A DNA stretch of 64,000 nt from Sediminibacillus dalangtanensis (lineage in GTDB: Bacteria; Bacillota; Bacilli; Bacillales; Amphibacillaceae), in NCBI RefSeq assembly GCF_017792025.1, contig NZ_CP046956.1, forward strand, positions 496,001-560,000, in the 5' to 3' direction. Each line of letters begins with the position of its first letter. Position 1 is the first letter of the stretch. Below, piece by piece: positions 33,513 to 42,333 of this stretch. The notes beneath the pieces are model-generated. The model did no database searches. It saw nothing but the letters and a program-made list of their open reading frames with translations, and was not told the origin of the DNA. The position numbers were made by a program, and so were the translations under genes.

Positions 33513-34313
33513 ATGAATAAGCTAAAATGGATATTGACGATTGCCTTATGTCTCATGATCGCTTTTCCTTCACTGCTTCGGGCAGAAGAAAAGAAGCGGG
33601 AGGATGAGTCGAAAACGAATGAGATTCCCAGCCATGTGTTGAACGTTTCCAAGGAAAATACCTATCCTAATTCTGCGAAGGATGAAGCAGTTTTAGAACC
33701 GAGCAAGCTGGTAAAGGAGCTAATCGAAGCTTCCGATGTAAAAATAGAAAATCCGGAATTAATTAAATTGTTGAATGAAACATCGTTGAAGCCTTCTCCG
33801 TTGGCGATCGGTTACCGCGGAATGGTATATATGGGGCACTGGCCGCTGAATTATAAATCTGCTGAAACAACTCCCAACTGGGAATACCAAAAAATCAATA
33901 CAAATCAGTTAAACAACATCGGCGGTGAGAATCAGAAAACAATGAGTTACAACCAGGAAGAGGAAAAACATATAAAAGGGGCATTGACGGCAAAAATCAC
34001 CAACGCCGACCAGGTAAAACGGATGATGCTTCTTGACGCCAAAGCAAACACCGACCTGCCGTTGTCGTTTCATACCGTATTAGGCAAGGGAACGAAAACA
34101 AGCAATGCATACGGCGTGCCAAAGGAAAAAATAGGCTTTTTAACGGCATATGCGCCAGCTGTAAATGAAAAAGGGCAGGTAACCTTCGGGGAAGTATATT
34201 TGGAACTGAAGGGCTCCAAAAAACGCATCGTCGTGAAAAATGTCACCAAACAAGGAATCGGTGCCTGGATACCGGTGCAAGACCATGTTTCTTTTTCGTT
34301 TCAGCTGAAATAA
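33513..34313 (+). CDS. yfkD: YfkD-like secreted protein
   Basis: A 266-residue protein with a signal peptide (WILTIALCLMIAFPSLLRAE). The mature YfkD domain contains SPLAIGYRGMVYMGHWPLNY, then KSAETTPNWEYQKINTN, and ends in KNVTKQGIGAWIPVQDHVSF. It is exported, possibly acting at the cell surface. YfkD family function is unknown. The GGATTGGGCAC region upstream is only a fair ribosome binding site. Synteny with YfkC-like MscS downstream and YfkF/H/I/J upstream supports the name. Confidence 0.9.
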   Translation: MNKLKWILTIALCLMIAFPSLLRAEEKKREDESKTNEIPSHVLNVSKENTYPNSAKDEAVLEPSKLVKELIEASDVKIENPELIKLLNETSLKPSPLAIGYRGMVYMGHWPLNYKSAETTPNWEYQKINTNQLNNIGGENQKTMSYNQEEEKHIKGALTAKITNADQVKRMMLLDAKANTDLPLSFHTVLGKGTKTSNAYGVPKEKIGFLTAYAPAVNEKGQVTFGEVYLELKGSKKRIVVKNVTKQGIGAWIPVQDHVSFSFQLK

Positions 34314-34317
34314 CCAA

Positions 34318-34358
34318 CAAAAAAGCATTCGATTTTTACAATCGGATGCTTTTTTTGT
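34318..34358 (+). terminator. terminator of yfkD
   Basis: AAAAAGCATTCGATT pairs with AATCGGATGCTTTTT (one G-U), followed by TTT. Confidence 0.85.
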
Positions 34359-34414
34359 CTAGGAAATTATAAATTTAACTGACTGTGGATCATTATTAGC
34401 AGAAACAGCCACAT

Positions 34415-34590
34415 CCAGCTCCAGCGCCTACCCCCTCGAGGTCTTAAGCCTACCCTCGGTGTGGCAAAAAGCGCCACGCCGAGGCTATTCTTAAGCTTCT
34501 AGGAGGCCCAAACCATGTGGGTCATGCAGGCGTTGCCACAGGACGTGGCGGCTTTAGCCTGTACTCCTTTAAACAGGCGCTTGCGCTTTT
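34415..34590 (-). repeat. dispersed structured repeat element, copy 3
   Basis: A full-length copy in inverted orientation relative to that at 5364-5540. The inner hairpin CCTCGGTGTGGC/GCCACGCCGAGG keeps pairing although its bases differ from copy 1. CTTAAG arms, GGGTCATGCAGGCGTTGCCA and the terminal GGCGCTTGCGCTTTT are shared. The region 34591-34794 after it shows no supported gene. Confidence 0.85.
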
Positions 34591-34794
34591 GTTCTGGAGT
34601 GGAGCTTTGATGATAATCTAGAGAGACGATCGGAGCGGCTGTGAGATCAACTAGCCGGGAAAAGACGGGCAGTCTTGTGCGCAAGAAGATCCATTCCAAT
34701 CCAGAGAGCGACTATCGACTATCCATATCAACTCGATCATGAAAAAAATTCAATGATGGGCTCTCCCCTTGTCGAAAAAAGAAAATCAAGAAGA

Positions 34795-35664
34795 TCAACT
34801 GGAATGTTGATCTCCTGGACGGTTGCGGTAATTGATTTGCTGTTCGGCCATCATGATGCCGTGTTCGTACATCGTTTCTGCGAGGATGCGTCGCGTTTCT
34901 TTGGCGGCGGTAAAATAAAGCAGGTCATTGCACAAACCGGTGACCGTGTACTGATAGCCATGGAATTGGTCATTCAGCGACGACATGCCATACAGCTGAA
35001 AAGATTCAATCGGATTTCCGGTCAGATCTTTTTTTAAATAATCCCCCAGCTCGGAATTAAGCCGCTCGACCGTTTCTTCCAAGAGTGCAAATATCTTCTT
35101 CGGGTCTTCATAAAAACTGACGCTGACATTTTCGATTACCCGCATTTCTTCCATATTGTAATTTTCAATAGTATGGATTTGGCCATTGCCGATGGTGGTC
35201 AGCTTTCCGGACCACTGGCGCACCTTTAGAAAACGCAACCCGATTTCTTCGACCAACCCTTCGTAGGTATTATTGACCTTGACCCAGTCCCCTTTTTCAA
35301 GCTGTCTTTCATAAAGAAGGAACATCCCGGCCAACAGGTCTTTGACCAGGCTTTGGGCACCGAATCCGACGATAATCCCGAGGACACCGGCTCCGGCAAG
35401 GATATTGCCTGCATGGATACCGAATTGACCTAGCACATATACGATAAAGCCGAAGGTGGCGATATACTTGATCAACGAATTCAACATCGATTCAATCGTT
35501 TTTTCTTTTTTTTCTTCAATAAAATTGGTCCTTTTGAAAAAGGAATGAATAATCCTCCGTAAAATGACGACTAATAGGAACGTAAGGATGGCTCCGATGA
35601 CAATATGCGTGATCGGATTTCCCCAAATTTTCTCCGTGTATCCCCAAATATCTTGAAATGACAT
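34795..35664 (-). CDS. MscS-family mechanosensitive channel (YfkC-like)
   Basis: A 289-residue small-conductance mechanosensitive channel. Three helices are followed by the pore-lining TM3 region GIHAGNILAGAGVLGIIVGF, then GAQSLVKDLLAGMF, the hallmark of MscS. A beta domain follows (EKGDWVKVNNTYEGLVEEIG). It releases solutes on osmotic downshock, which fits a halophile that accumulates ectoines. The ATG at 35664 has GGAGG at 8-base spacing; the in-frame extension to 35730 has none. Position next to YfkD suggests YfkC. Confidence 0.93.
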   Translation of the reverse strand: MSFQDIWGYTEKIWGNPITHIVIGAILTFLLVVILRRIIHSFFKRTNFIEEKKEKTIESMLNSLIKYIATFGFIVYVLGQFGIHAGNILAGAGVLGIIVGFGAQSLVKDLLAGMFLLYERQLEKGDWVKVNNTYEGLVEEIGLRFLKVRQWSGKLTTIGNGQIHTIENYNMEEMRVIENVSVSFYEDPKKIFALLEETVERLNSELGDYLKKDLTGNPIESFQLYGMSSLNDQFHGYQYTVTGLCNDLLYFTAAKETRRILAETMYEHGIMMAEQQINYRNRPGDQHSS

Positions 35665-35846
35665 AGCATATACCTCCACGATTTGCTTAAAGGGTATTAT
35701 AGCATGTTCCCGGAAGTAGTTTAAGTCCAACTGATCTATCTAGGGGAGAAGTGGACATGCTGGCTGTTTTCCGTTAGGATAGGAAGGGCTTTTTAATGAT
35801 AGGGTGTAAAAAAGACAGTGATCCGCTAGAAGGAGGAGCAGCTTAG

Positions 35847-35996
35847 ATGGCAGACCAGGACAAAATCGAACAGCTGAAGGTTCACTTAGCAGGTTTTATG
35901 ACTCGTCTGGAAAACATGGATCCGGAAGAAACGTCCATTGAAGACATTGATCAGTTGATCAGCATTTTGGACAGGATGGAGACAAGTTTGAAATGA
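35847..35996 (+). CDS. SE1561 family small protein
   Basis: A 49-residue acidic helical protein: IEQLKVHLAGFMTRLENMDP, then EETSIEDIDQLISILDRME. This matches the SE1561 family known from staphylococci and bacilli; function unknown. An AGAAGGAGGAG site with good spacing supports the ATG. It is too short for most gene finders, and the promoter must lie in the 110 bases upstream. Confidence 0.82.
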   Translation: MADQDKIEQLKVHLAGFMTRLENMDPEETSIEDIDQLISILDRMETSLK

Positions 35997-36114
35997 TTTT
36001 TGTCAAATGCCGGCAATTTTCGATTGTCGGTTGATTTTTTTTATCCAATCCTTTACTATGGTAAAGTGGTAGAGCGATAAAGAAACGTTTTGTTGAGAGG
36101 AGTATAGATTACGT

Positions 36115-37416
36115 ATGTGGATTGTTCTTATTTCTGTATTAGTCATGACCGTGCTTAGTCTTTTGCGCGTGAATGTCATCATAGCGATTATCGCTGCGGC
36201 GCTCACTGCTGGATTGATGGCCGGATTATCACTGGCTGAAGCGGTCGAGATGCTGGTCAATGGAATGGGAGATCAGGCAAATACTGCGCTGAGCTATATT
36301 TTACTTGGAGCATTTGCAGTCGCTATCAGCTATACAGGCATCACCAGCCTGCTGGTGAATTATCTGATTAAAGCGTTGACGGGCAAAAAAACGATGATGC
36401 TGCTGGCGATTGCCGGGATTGCTTCGCTGTCGCAAAACTTGGTCCCTGTGCACATTGCCTTCATTCCTATTTTGATTCCGCCATTATTGAAATTATTCGA
36501 TAAAATGAAAATGGATCGTCGTGGAGTGGCAACGGCACTGACGTTTGGTTTGAAGGCACCGTATATTATGATTCCTGCCGGTTTCGGTATCTTGTTCCAT
36601 CGCACGATTGTCGATGGAATGGCCAGCAATGGCAGTGAATTGACGATGAATCAGGCAGCATTGGCCATGTTAATTCCAGGTTCCGGAATGATTGTCGGGC
36701 TGTTGATTGCTGTGTTCATCACGTATCGCAAGCCGAAAGAACCGATTGGAACCAGTGCGGAAACAGGGGCAGACGAAGAAATGGGTCAGGCGGTTGCCTT
36801 TAACAGGAAACATACTTTTACGATCATAGCAATTGTAGCAGCGTTAATCGTGCAGATTGTGACAGACAACCTGATTATCGGTGCACTGACAGGGCTTGTG
36901 CTTATGTTCGCCTTCCTTGTCGTTCCTTTTAAGCAGGGAGATGGTATTATCAGTGAAGGAGTTGCGATGATGGGTACCATTGCCTTCGTTATGCTCGTCG
37001 CTGCCGGTTATGGAAATATCTTAAAGGAAACAGATGCTGTCACAGGAATGGTGGAAGCTTCCTCCAGTGTGCTTGGGGATAATAAAGTGATCATCGCATT
37101 TGTCCTGTTGTTGGTCGGTTTGTTCGTCACCATGGGAATTGGTTCTTCCTTTGGCACCGTACCGATTTTAGCAGCCCTGTATGTACCGATTTGTCTGGCA
37201 GCAGGCTTTTCGCCAATGGCTACGGCGGCATTAATCGGAACGGCCGGAGCATTAGGTGATGCTGGTTCACCCGCTTCCGACAGTACGCTCGGACCGACGG
37301 CAGGCCTAAACGCGGACGGCAAGCATAATCATATTTGGGATACCTGTGTCCCAACCTTCATCCATTACAATATTCCATTATTTATCTTTGGCTGGATTGC
37401 AGCGGTTATCCTGTAA
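36115..37416 (+). CDS. Na+/H+ antiporter-family (NhaC-like, YuiF-type) transporter
   Basis: A 433-residue membrane protein with about eleven helices, homologous to the YuiF group annotated as Na+/H+ antiporter or amino-acid carrier. Conserved stretches are LSQNLVPVHIAFIPILIPPL and the Gly/Asp-rich ATAALIGTAGALGDAGSPAS, then DSTLGPTAGLNADG. The GAGAGGAG site is 12 bases from the ATG, somewhat long. It is probably relevant for sodium or amino-acid balance in saline conditions; the ion specificity is not deducible. Confidence 0.87.
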   Translation: MWIVLISVLVMTVLSLLRVNVIIAIIAAALTAGLMAGLSLAEAVEMLVNGMGDQANTALSYILLGAFAVAISYTGITSLLVNYLIKALTGKKTMMLLAIAGIASLSQNLVPVHIAFIPILIPPLLKLFDKMKMDRRGVATALTFGLKAPYIMIPAGFGILFHRTIVDGMASNGSELTMNQAALAMLIPGSGMIVGLLIAVFITYRKPKEPIGTSAETGADEEMGQAVAFNRKHTFTIIAIVAALIVQIVTDNLIIGALTGLVLMFAFLVVPFKQGDGIISEGVAMMGTIAFVMLVAAGYGNILKETDAVTGMVEASSSVLGDNKVIIAFVLLLVGLFVTMGIGSSFGTVPILAALYVPICLAAGFSPMATAALIGTAGALGDAGSPASDSTLGPTAGLNADGKHNHIWDTCVPTFIHYNIPLFIFGWIAAVIL

Positions 37417-37429
37417 ATTTTGCCTGAAA

Positions 37430-37462
37430 GCGGCTGTCTCTTCATTGAGGCAGCCGTTTTTT
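37430..37462 (+). terminator. terminator of the antiporter gene
   Basis: GCGGCTGTCTC pairs with GAGGCAGCCGT (G-U allowed), followed by TTTTT. Confidence 0.8.
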
Positions 37463-37553
37463 ATCCTGGCGATGGAAATTTTTGCGCCAGTATTTCCTGC
37501 ATAATCTTTCTGCCCAAAGAAAAAATAAGCGAAAAAGAATCTGGGTGAACCAC

Positions 37554-38345
37554 ATGTATAAATTTTATTGGGTTATGCTTGCACTACTGCTGTTTTGGGC
37601 GGTCGCTATGCCGACAGGTAACCAGGCTGAAGGGTACGGGTGGGGATACAAGAAAAACAGCAACCACCAGCCGCCGGAAGTAGGAAAATATGACACCATT
37701 CTAGAAGATAATGGCGGTTACTATCTCGATAAGTCTGGAGAAAAAGTCATTTACTTAACCTTTGATAACGGCTATGAGCAGGGGTATACGGACAAAATAC
37801 TCGATGTTCTGAAGAAAAAGGATGTACCGGCAGCCTTTTTTGTAACGGGACACTATGTCGACAGCAGTCCGGAATTAGTGAAACGGATGGTGGATGAGGG
37901 TCATATTGTCGGCAATCACTCCTATCATCATCCGGATTTCACCAAGTTATCGAAGAAAAAAATGAAAGAAGAGCTGGACAAGCTCCAATCAGCTGTGGCG
38001 AAAATCAGTGACCAAAAAACGATGCAATATGTCCGGCCGCCAAAAGGAACTTTTACCGAACAGTCGATCAAATGGGCGAACGAACTCGGCTATATCCACA
38101 TGTTCTGGTCATTGGCCTTTGTTGATTGGAACACGAATAGTCAGAAGGGCTGGCAATCTGCCTATCAACAGGTGATCGACCAAGTCCATCCTGGTGCGGT
38201 CATCCTGCTTCATACGGTTTCGGAGGATAATGCAGAAGCACTGGAGTACATGATCGATGATATGCGTAAGCAGGGTTACACCTTTAAAAGTTTGGATGAC
38301 TTGGTCATGAAAGATTTACTGCCAAGACCGTTTTACCAGTTATAA
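37554..38345 (+). CDS. pdaA: PdaA, spore-cortex muramic-acid deacetylase
   Basis: A 263-residue polysaccharide deacetylase, identical in length to B. subtilis PdaA. It deacetylates muramic acid after CwlD action so that muramic-delta-lactam can form in the spore cortex. Signal peptide at residues 7-25. The NodB motifs are LTFDNGYEQGYT (D71) and NHSYHHPD (H122, H126). RPPKGTF and the C-terminal LLHTVSEDN complete the domain. I start at the ATG behind GGGTGAAC (37554); the in-frame extension to 37482 has no site. Germination depends on this enzyme in Bacillus. Confidence 0.94.
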   Translation: MYKFYWVMLALLLFWAVAMPTGNQAEGYGWGYKKNSNHQPPEVGKYDTILEDNGGYYLDKSGEKVIYLTFDNGYEQGYTDKILDVLKKKDVPAAFFVTGHYVDSSPELVKRMVDEGHIVGNHSYHHPDFTKLSKKKMKEELDKLQSAVAKISDQKTMQYVRPPKGTFTEQSIKWANELGYIHMFWSLAFVDWNTNSQKGWQSAYQQVIDQVHPGAVILLHTVSEDNAEALEYMIDDMRKQGYTFKSLDDLVMKDLLPRPFYQL

Positions 38346-38349
38346 AGCT

Positions 38350-38388
38350 GCAATCCGCCTTTCCTTTTGGAGGGGCGGATTTTTTTGG
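38350..38388 (+). terminator. terminator of pdaA
   Basis: AATCCGCC pairs with GGCGGATT, inner TTTCC/GGAGG, followed by TTTTT. Confidence 0.8.
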
Positions 38389-38549
38389 TATCAATAAGGG
38401 TGAGTGTATTGGTGATTCTGGTCCAGCTTCTTTATCGTGGTAATCGAGTCTCGAGCCCCTATAACTTATCTTATCAAAAGGAAAAACTGTCAGAGGTCAA
38501 GTTTTCTACTATAATAAAAGGAGACAGGAAAAGGTGGGAGGCGGAAAAT

Positions 38550-38936
38550 GTGCTGCATCATGTGGAAATGAACGTGTCAGATATAGAAGCTAGCCGCAAG
38601 TTTTGGGGCTGGCTGTTGGAGGAATTGGGCTATAACCTTTATCAGGAGTGGGAAAATGGTTTCAGTTATAAGGAGAACACCACCTACTTGGTGTTTGTAC
38701 AGGTACAGGAACGGTTTCAGGATGCGGGCTATCATCGAAGCAGGGTAGGGTTAAATCATCTTGCATTTCACGCTGAATCGAGGGAACATGTCGATAAGAT
38801 GACGGAAAAGCTAACAAAGAGGCAGGTGCCGATTCTTTACCAGGACAGACATCCGTTTGCCGGCGGAGAGGACTATTATGCCGTGTTTTTCGAGGACCCG
38901 GACCGGATAAAGGTAGAGCTTGCAGCACCTGAATAA
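38550..38936 (+). CDS. VOC (glyoxalase/dioxygenase-fold) family protein
   Basis: A 128-residue single-domain VOC protein. It opens with LHHVEMNVSDIEASRKFWGW, then YLVFVQVQERF, and GLNHLAFHAESREHVDKM in the second module. It ends in FEDPDRIKVELAAPE. The metal ligands of the VOC fold would be H4/H5, a central H and the terminal E. I start at GTG 38550, with GGGAGG 8 bases before it, because this gives the standard domain start; upstream frame is open but lacks a site. Substrate unknown. The next gene starts 19 bases later. Confidence 0.85.
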   Translation: MLHHVEMNVSDIEASRKFWGWLLEELGYNLYQEWENGFSYKENTTYLVFVQVQERFQDAGYHRSRVGLNHLAFHAESREHVDKMTEKLTKRQVPILYQDRHPFAGGEDYYAVFFEDPDRIKVELAAPE

Positions 38937-38955
38937 ATCAATAAGGAGCATGTAT

Positions 38956-39828
38956 ATGTGGAAAGAGACCATTACACTGGATACAATGTATGACTTTGAT
39001 TATTCATTACAACGGTTGCAAATGGATCCGTTGCTGTTTATTGATCGTAATGAGCGCAGCGTGGACATTCCCTTGAAAACGGAGGACGGCGAGAAGCACA
39101 AGGTAACGGTCAAAGCGAAGGGAAATACGCCACATCCGGTATTTGAAATATCGGGTGACCACGACAATTATAAGACGGAGTTATTAAAACAAACGTTTGA
39201 TTTATTTCAGTGGGAGAAGGATTTGACCATAGTCAACGAGCATTTTATCGGCACAAATTTAGAACAGCTTTTCTATGCACATCCGGGGACACCGATTGTG
39301 CGGGACTTCGATTTGTATTTTTCTCTGATGAAAGGGATCATCCACCAACAATTGAATATGAAGTTCGCCTATACACTGAGCACGAGGTTTGTTGAAGCCT
39401 ACGGCACTTTTCTGGATGGCGTCTGGTTTTATCCGGAACCGGAAGATATCGCCCGGCTTCATTATGAAGACCTACGGAGAATGCAGTTCAGCCAGCGGAA
39501 AGCGGAATATGTGATTGATACGTCGAAAAAAATTGCCGGAGGGGAAATCGATTTAGAGACACTTGCTGCCCAGTCAGATAAACACATCATCGACCAATTG
39601 GTGAAAATCAGAGGGATCGGTCCCTGGACTGCGGAAAATTGGTTATTGTTCGGCCTTGGACGTGATGACTTGCTGCCCAAGGCCGACATAGGGATTCAAA
39701 ATGCGCTTAAGTTTTATTTTGAAATGGATAAGAAACCGACCATACCCGAAATCACCGAAATGAGCGCTGGATGGTCGCCTTATCAAAGCCATGCCTCTTT
39801 GACGCTTTGGCGCAGCATTGAAGGTTGA
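38956..39828 (+). CDS. DNA-3-methyladenine glycosylase II-like (AlkA/YfjP type)
   Basis: A 290-residue HhH-GPD base-excision glycosylase for alkylated purines. The helix-hairpin-helix is LVKIRGIGPWTAENWLLFGL, followed by the catalytic aspartate in LPKADIGIQNALKF. The N-terminal beta domain is AlkA-like. ATG 38956 is 7 bases from AAGGAG; ATG 38950 would be too close. In B. subtilis yfjP lies near pdaA (yfjS), the same arrangement as here, so orthology is likely. It ends 6 bases before the convergent TPR gene. Confidence 0.92.
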   Translation: MWKETITLDTMYDFDYSLQRLQMDPLLFIDRNERSVDIPLKTEDGEKHKVTVKAKGNTPHPVFEISGDHDNYKTELLKQTFDLFQWEKDLTIVNEHFIGTNLEQLFYAHPGTPIVRDFDLYFSLMKGIIHQQLNMKFAYTLSTRFVEAYGTFLDGVWFYPEPEDIARLHYEDLRRMQFSQRKAEYVIDTSKKIAGGEIDLETLAAQSDKHIIDQLVKIRGIGPWTAENWLLFGLGRDDLLPKADIGIQNALKFYFEMDKKPTIPEITEMSAGWSPYQSHASLTLWRSIEG

Positions 39829-39834
39829 GTGAGA

Positions 39835-41217
39835 TCAACGCTGCATTTGTAGATACAATTGCTGGTAGACGGCCGCTTCATCCTTATTGCCTAACGTCAA
39901 ATATACTTTGGACAAAAGATGTACTGGTTTTGGATCCTCGGGTTTTAGTTCCATTTCCCATTTAAAGCAGTCGATTGATTTTTCCGGCTGATGGAAGTAC
40001 AAATATAGTTCGCCAAGCGTTCCCTGCTGTTCAGGGTCTTCTTCCAACTGTTGCATTTTGTTCAGTTTTTGTTCAATTGGCAGATGAATCCCCTGTTGTT
40101 GAAAGGCTTCGAGCCATTGTTTGAGGGTATCCAAGTCATAGTCACGGAAAAAGGCTGATATGCATCGTATCACGATCGGTTCCAATAACTGTGGCTGATC
40201 GGAAAACAGATCGAGCAGACGGTGGTTCAGACGGCTGAAGAGGGGCGGAAATATCGATAAGTCAGCTTTGGCAAAACAGTCGGCGATGGCTTGTTTGTGC
40301 ACGTCTGAAGGTTGGATGTCGTTCGCAGTCAAAAGCTGAACCACAGCGTCGGGCTGTTGGCTTTCGAGAAGTTTTTCAAGCAGTTGGGTGCCCAATGCTG
40401 CTGGTAATTCGGGGGAGTAAGCCAGCTGACGGTAAAACTGCAGCTGCTGCTCCTGGTCGAAGTGCTGTTCAATCAAGTCAAAAACGATAAGATCCTCTGC
40501 TATTGTCCGGTTTGTGAGCAGGTGCAGCCGGACGGCAATTTCGTCGATCAAACGGTTTTGTTTGTGCAGGCTGTCGAGCAGTAAACGGCTGGTTTCCGGA
40601 TCAGTCAGGCGATCGAAGCTGACCCTCTCGAAATGCTGCGGGTCTGAAGAAGCAACCTTTTTCACATCCGCATACCGCTGTCGATAGCGCTGAAAGTCCA
40701 AGTGCCCTTGCATGTCACGGGCAAAAGCGTCTTCTGGTGCAAAGTCGGCAAAAATGTTCAGTGTCTTGTAAGCTAATAGCATTTGACCGTTCCGACGGTA
40801 TTTGTAATAAGTATTTTTGAGCAATTTATGGATGGGTTCATTGGCAGCAAAGCTGTCGAATAAGGTGAGTATATAGGCGGTTTCCAAGGGAGAGTGGCTG
40901 GCGGCTATTTTTTTGTACAGTTGATTAAAGCTGATCGATCGGAATGAAGGATGGTCGGACAGCACCTGGAGTGTGAGCGGATGTGTTCCGGAAAAGCTGA
41001 TTCCTCTGGCGAGTGCGCGGTGGAGAAAGGATCCAAGTTTTATGTGTTTGGCCCGGATGCCGTTGAGCGGCTTATTTTTGTACATATATAAGTAATAACA
41101 GGCGTCGTTCCGGTCAACCGCTTCGATAATCTTACACGAACGGTACACCACCATTTGCTGCGGTTTCAAGTCGATTGTCTTCTTATTAGCCATTAAGGTA
41201 ACAGTTTCCCTATTCAT
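39835..41217 (-). CDS. large TPR-like helical protein of unknown role
   Basis: A 460-residue cytoplasmic protein. It is almost entirely helical; the C-terminus has clear tetratricopeptide-type repeats (EDPEQQGTLGELYLYFHQPE, then EDPKPVHLLSKVYLTLGNKD). The N-terminal 60 residues differ (IDLKPQQMVVYRSCKIIEAV) and might bind a ligand. GGAGGG with 8-base spacing precedes the ATG. It is Gln/Leu/Asp-rich. I do not recognise the family. It has no operon partner; the GGGG-type repeat cluster lies upstream. Confidence 0.75.
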   Translation of the reverse strand: MNRETVTLMANKKTIDLKPQQMVVYRSCKIIEAVDRNDACYYLYMYKNKPLNGIRAKHIKLGSFLHRALARGISFSGTHPLTLQVLSDHPSFRSISFNQLYKKIAASHSPLETAYILTLFDSFAANEPIHKLLKNTYYKYRRNGQMLLAYKTLNIFADFAPEDAFARDMQGHLDFQRYRQRYADVKKVASSDPQHFERVSFDRLTDPETSRLLLDSLHKQNRLIDEIAVRLHLLTNRTIAEDLIVFDLIEQHFDQEQQLQFYRQLAYSPELPAALGTQLLEKLLESQQPDAVVQLLTANDIQPSDVHKQAIADCFAKADLSIFPPLFSRLNHRLLDLFSDQPQLLEPIVIRCISAFFRDYDLDTLKQWLEAFQQQGIHLPIEQKLNKMQQLEEDPEQQGTLGELYLYFHQPEKSIDCFKWEMELKPEDPKPVHLLSKVYLTLGNKDEAAVYQQLYLQMQR

Positions 41218-41320
41218 GACAATCCCTCCTTCATATTTGTAACTAGCATATCACAAAAAACCAAGCATTTCCCCCCTCACAAATTAAGAAAACATAAATA
41301 TTCAAGAACAGAAGAGATCC

Positions 41321-41562
41321 GGGGACAGTCCCCGCCCCGCGGTAGGGTCAGTCCCTAAAACCCAGTTTAGCCTCGACCGAATTGCCGAAAACCCCATTAA
41401 ACCAGGATTTTACCCCCATCGGGGTCAGTCCCCAATACGGAGAAAGGACTGACACCACGCAGCAGGAGGGACTGACCCCCGACTCTGATCCTGTCCGGTT
41501 TGGCTGGTACTGGTCTCGAAATGTAAAAAGGGACAGTTCCGTTTGATAGCGGGGACTGTCCC
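41321..41562. repeat. largest cluster of GGGG-type palindromes
   Basis: Units at 41321-41333 (GGGGACAGTCCCC), 41345-41355, 41421-41433 (GGGGTCAGTCCCC), 41468-41480, 41530-41540 and 41551-41562 (GGGGACTGTCCC). They fill the 350-base space 41218-41570, which holds no gene. The last pair can form a hairpin just after the lipoprotein stop. Confidence 0.85.
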
Positions 41563-41570
41563 TTGTATTA

Positions 41571-41978
41571 TTAGTCTTCAATCATGGCGAGGTAGCGTTT
41601 GGTTTCTCCGTTGTGTTCGGCGATCAGTATGTTTTCTTTATCGGTAGCATAAATGGCGGTGCCGGCAGGGAGTTTGGTCGCCATGTTATCGGTGAATTCA
41701 TCTCCCTCTGAATAAGTGGATTCAATGGTTCCGATTTGTTTCTCTTTGGTCACATCCATGGATTCGAGCGACTTCAAGTTGGTTTTATATATCCGTTTTT
41801 TCCATTGGAACACATCGGCATTCTCGTCTTTTTTCAGGATTTGTTCCACATCAGGGTATGCCTGATTGTGAATCCCTTCATTCCCTGATGATTTTTCTTC
41901 TGAATTTGTGGAAGCGCAGGCAGTTAAAACGACGGACAGCAACAGGAGAAGAAGCAGACGAAACCTCATGATCATCAC
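41571..41978 (-). CDS. hypothetical lipoprotein
   Basis: About 135 residues. An N-terminal signal (RLLLLLLLSVVLTAC) ends in lipobox LTAC, so it should be lipid-anchored outside the membrane. The mature part is acidic, with a small domain (GTIESTYSEGDEFTDNMATK, then LPAGTAIYATDKENILIAEH) that looks beta-rich. The start is uncertain: GTG/ATG codons at 41978-41969 all keep the signal, and no strong ribosome binding site decides. No family recognised. Confidence 0.72.
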   Translation of the reverse strand: MMIMRFRLLLLLLLSVVLTACASTNSEEKSSGNEGIHNQAYPDVEQILKKDENADVFQWKKRIYKTNLKSLESMDVTKEKQIGTIESTYSEGDEFTDNMATKLPAGTAIYATDKENILIAEHNGETKRYLAMIED

Positions 41979-42218
41979 GCACCAATCTTAATTTTTTTCC
42001 AATCAAGTTTAGCAGCCTGGCCGGTCCTGAAGGGGAATTCCGTCTTACTGAAAACTTGACTGACTTTGCTAAAGTATTCACCGATTTACTTTTGTTAAAA
42101 CTTGCTAATCTACAAAAGTTTATTTTCTTACCAAAGACCTACAAAACGACCTACCCCCCACACTTTTTCCCGCATCATTCCCCCCTTGTAAAAGCTGGAA
42201 CCAAATTTTATCATATTA

Positions 42219-42234
42219 TTGATAGCGCTTCCAT
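42219..42234. promoter_or_regulatory. CcpA cre-like site upstream of acyl-CoA synthetase
   Basis: TTGATAGCGCTTCCAT agrees with the cre consensus WTGNNARCGNWWWCAW at 15 of 16 positions. It ends 23 bases before the -35, a position compatible with activation or repression. Confidence 0.6.
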
Positions 42235-42257
42235 AAAGTTTTCATAAGTTTTCTTAC

Positions 42258-42286
42258 TTTTCATAGACATTAGTAATTGATATAAT
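42258..42286 (+). promoter_or_regulatory. SigA-type promoter of acyl-CoA synthetase
   Basis: TTTTCA (42258-42263), 17 bases, TATAAT (42281-42286), 48 bases before the start codon. The rest of the 355-base gap from 41979 shows no gene. Confidence 0.6.
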
Positions 42287-42333
42287 GACTAGAAATTAAT
42301 ACCTGATACTAAAAAGAAATGAGGGATGAACGG

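Noticed and set aside
34675..35037. 120-codon plus-strand frame near the MscS gene
   Set aside because: Half of it is antisense to the MscS C-terminus and there is no ribosome binding site.
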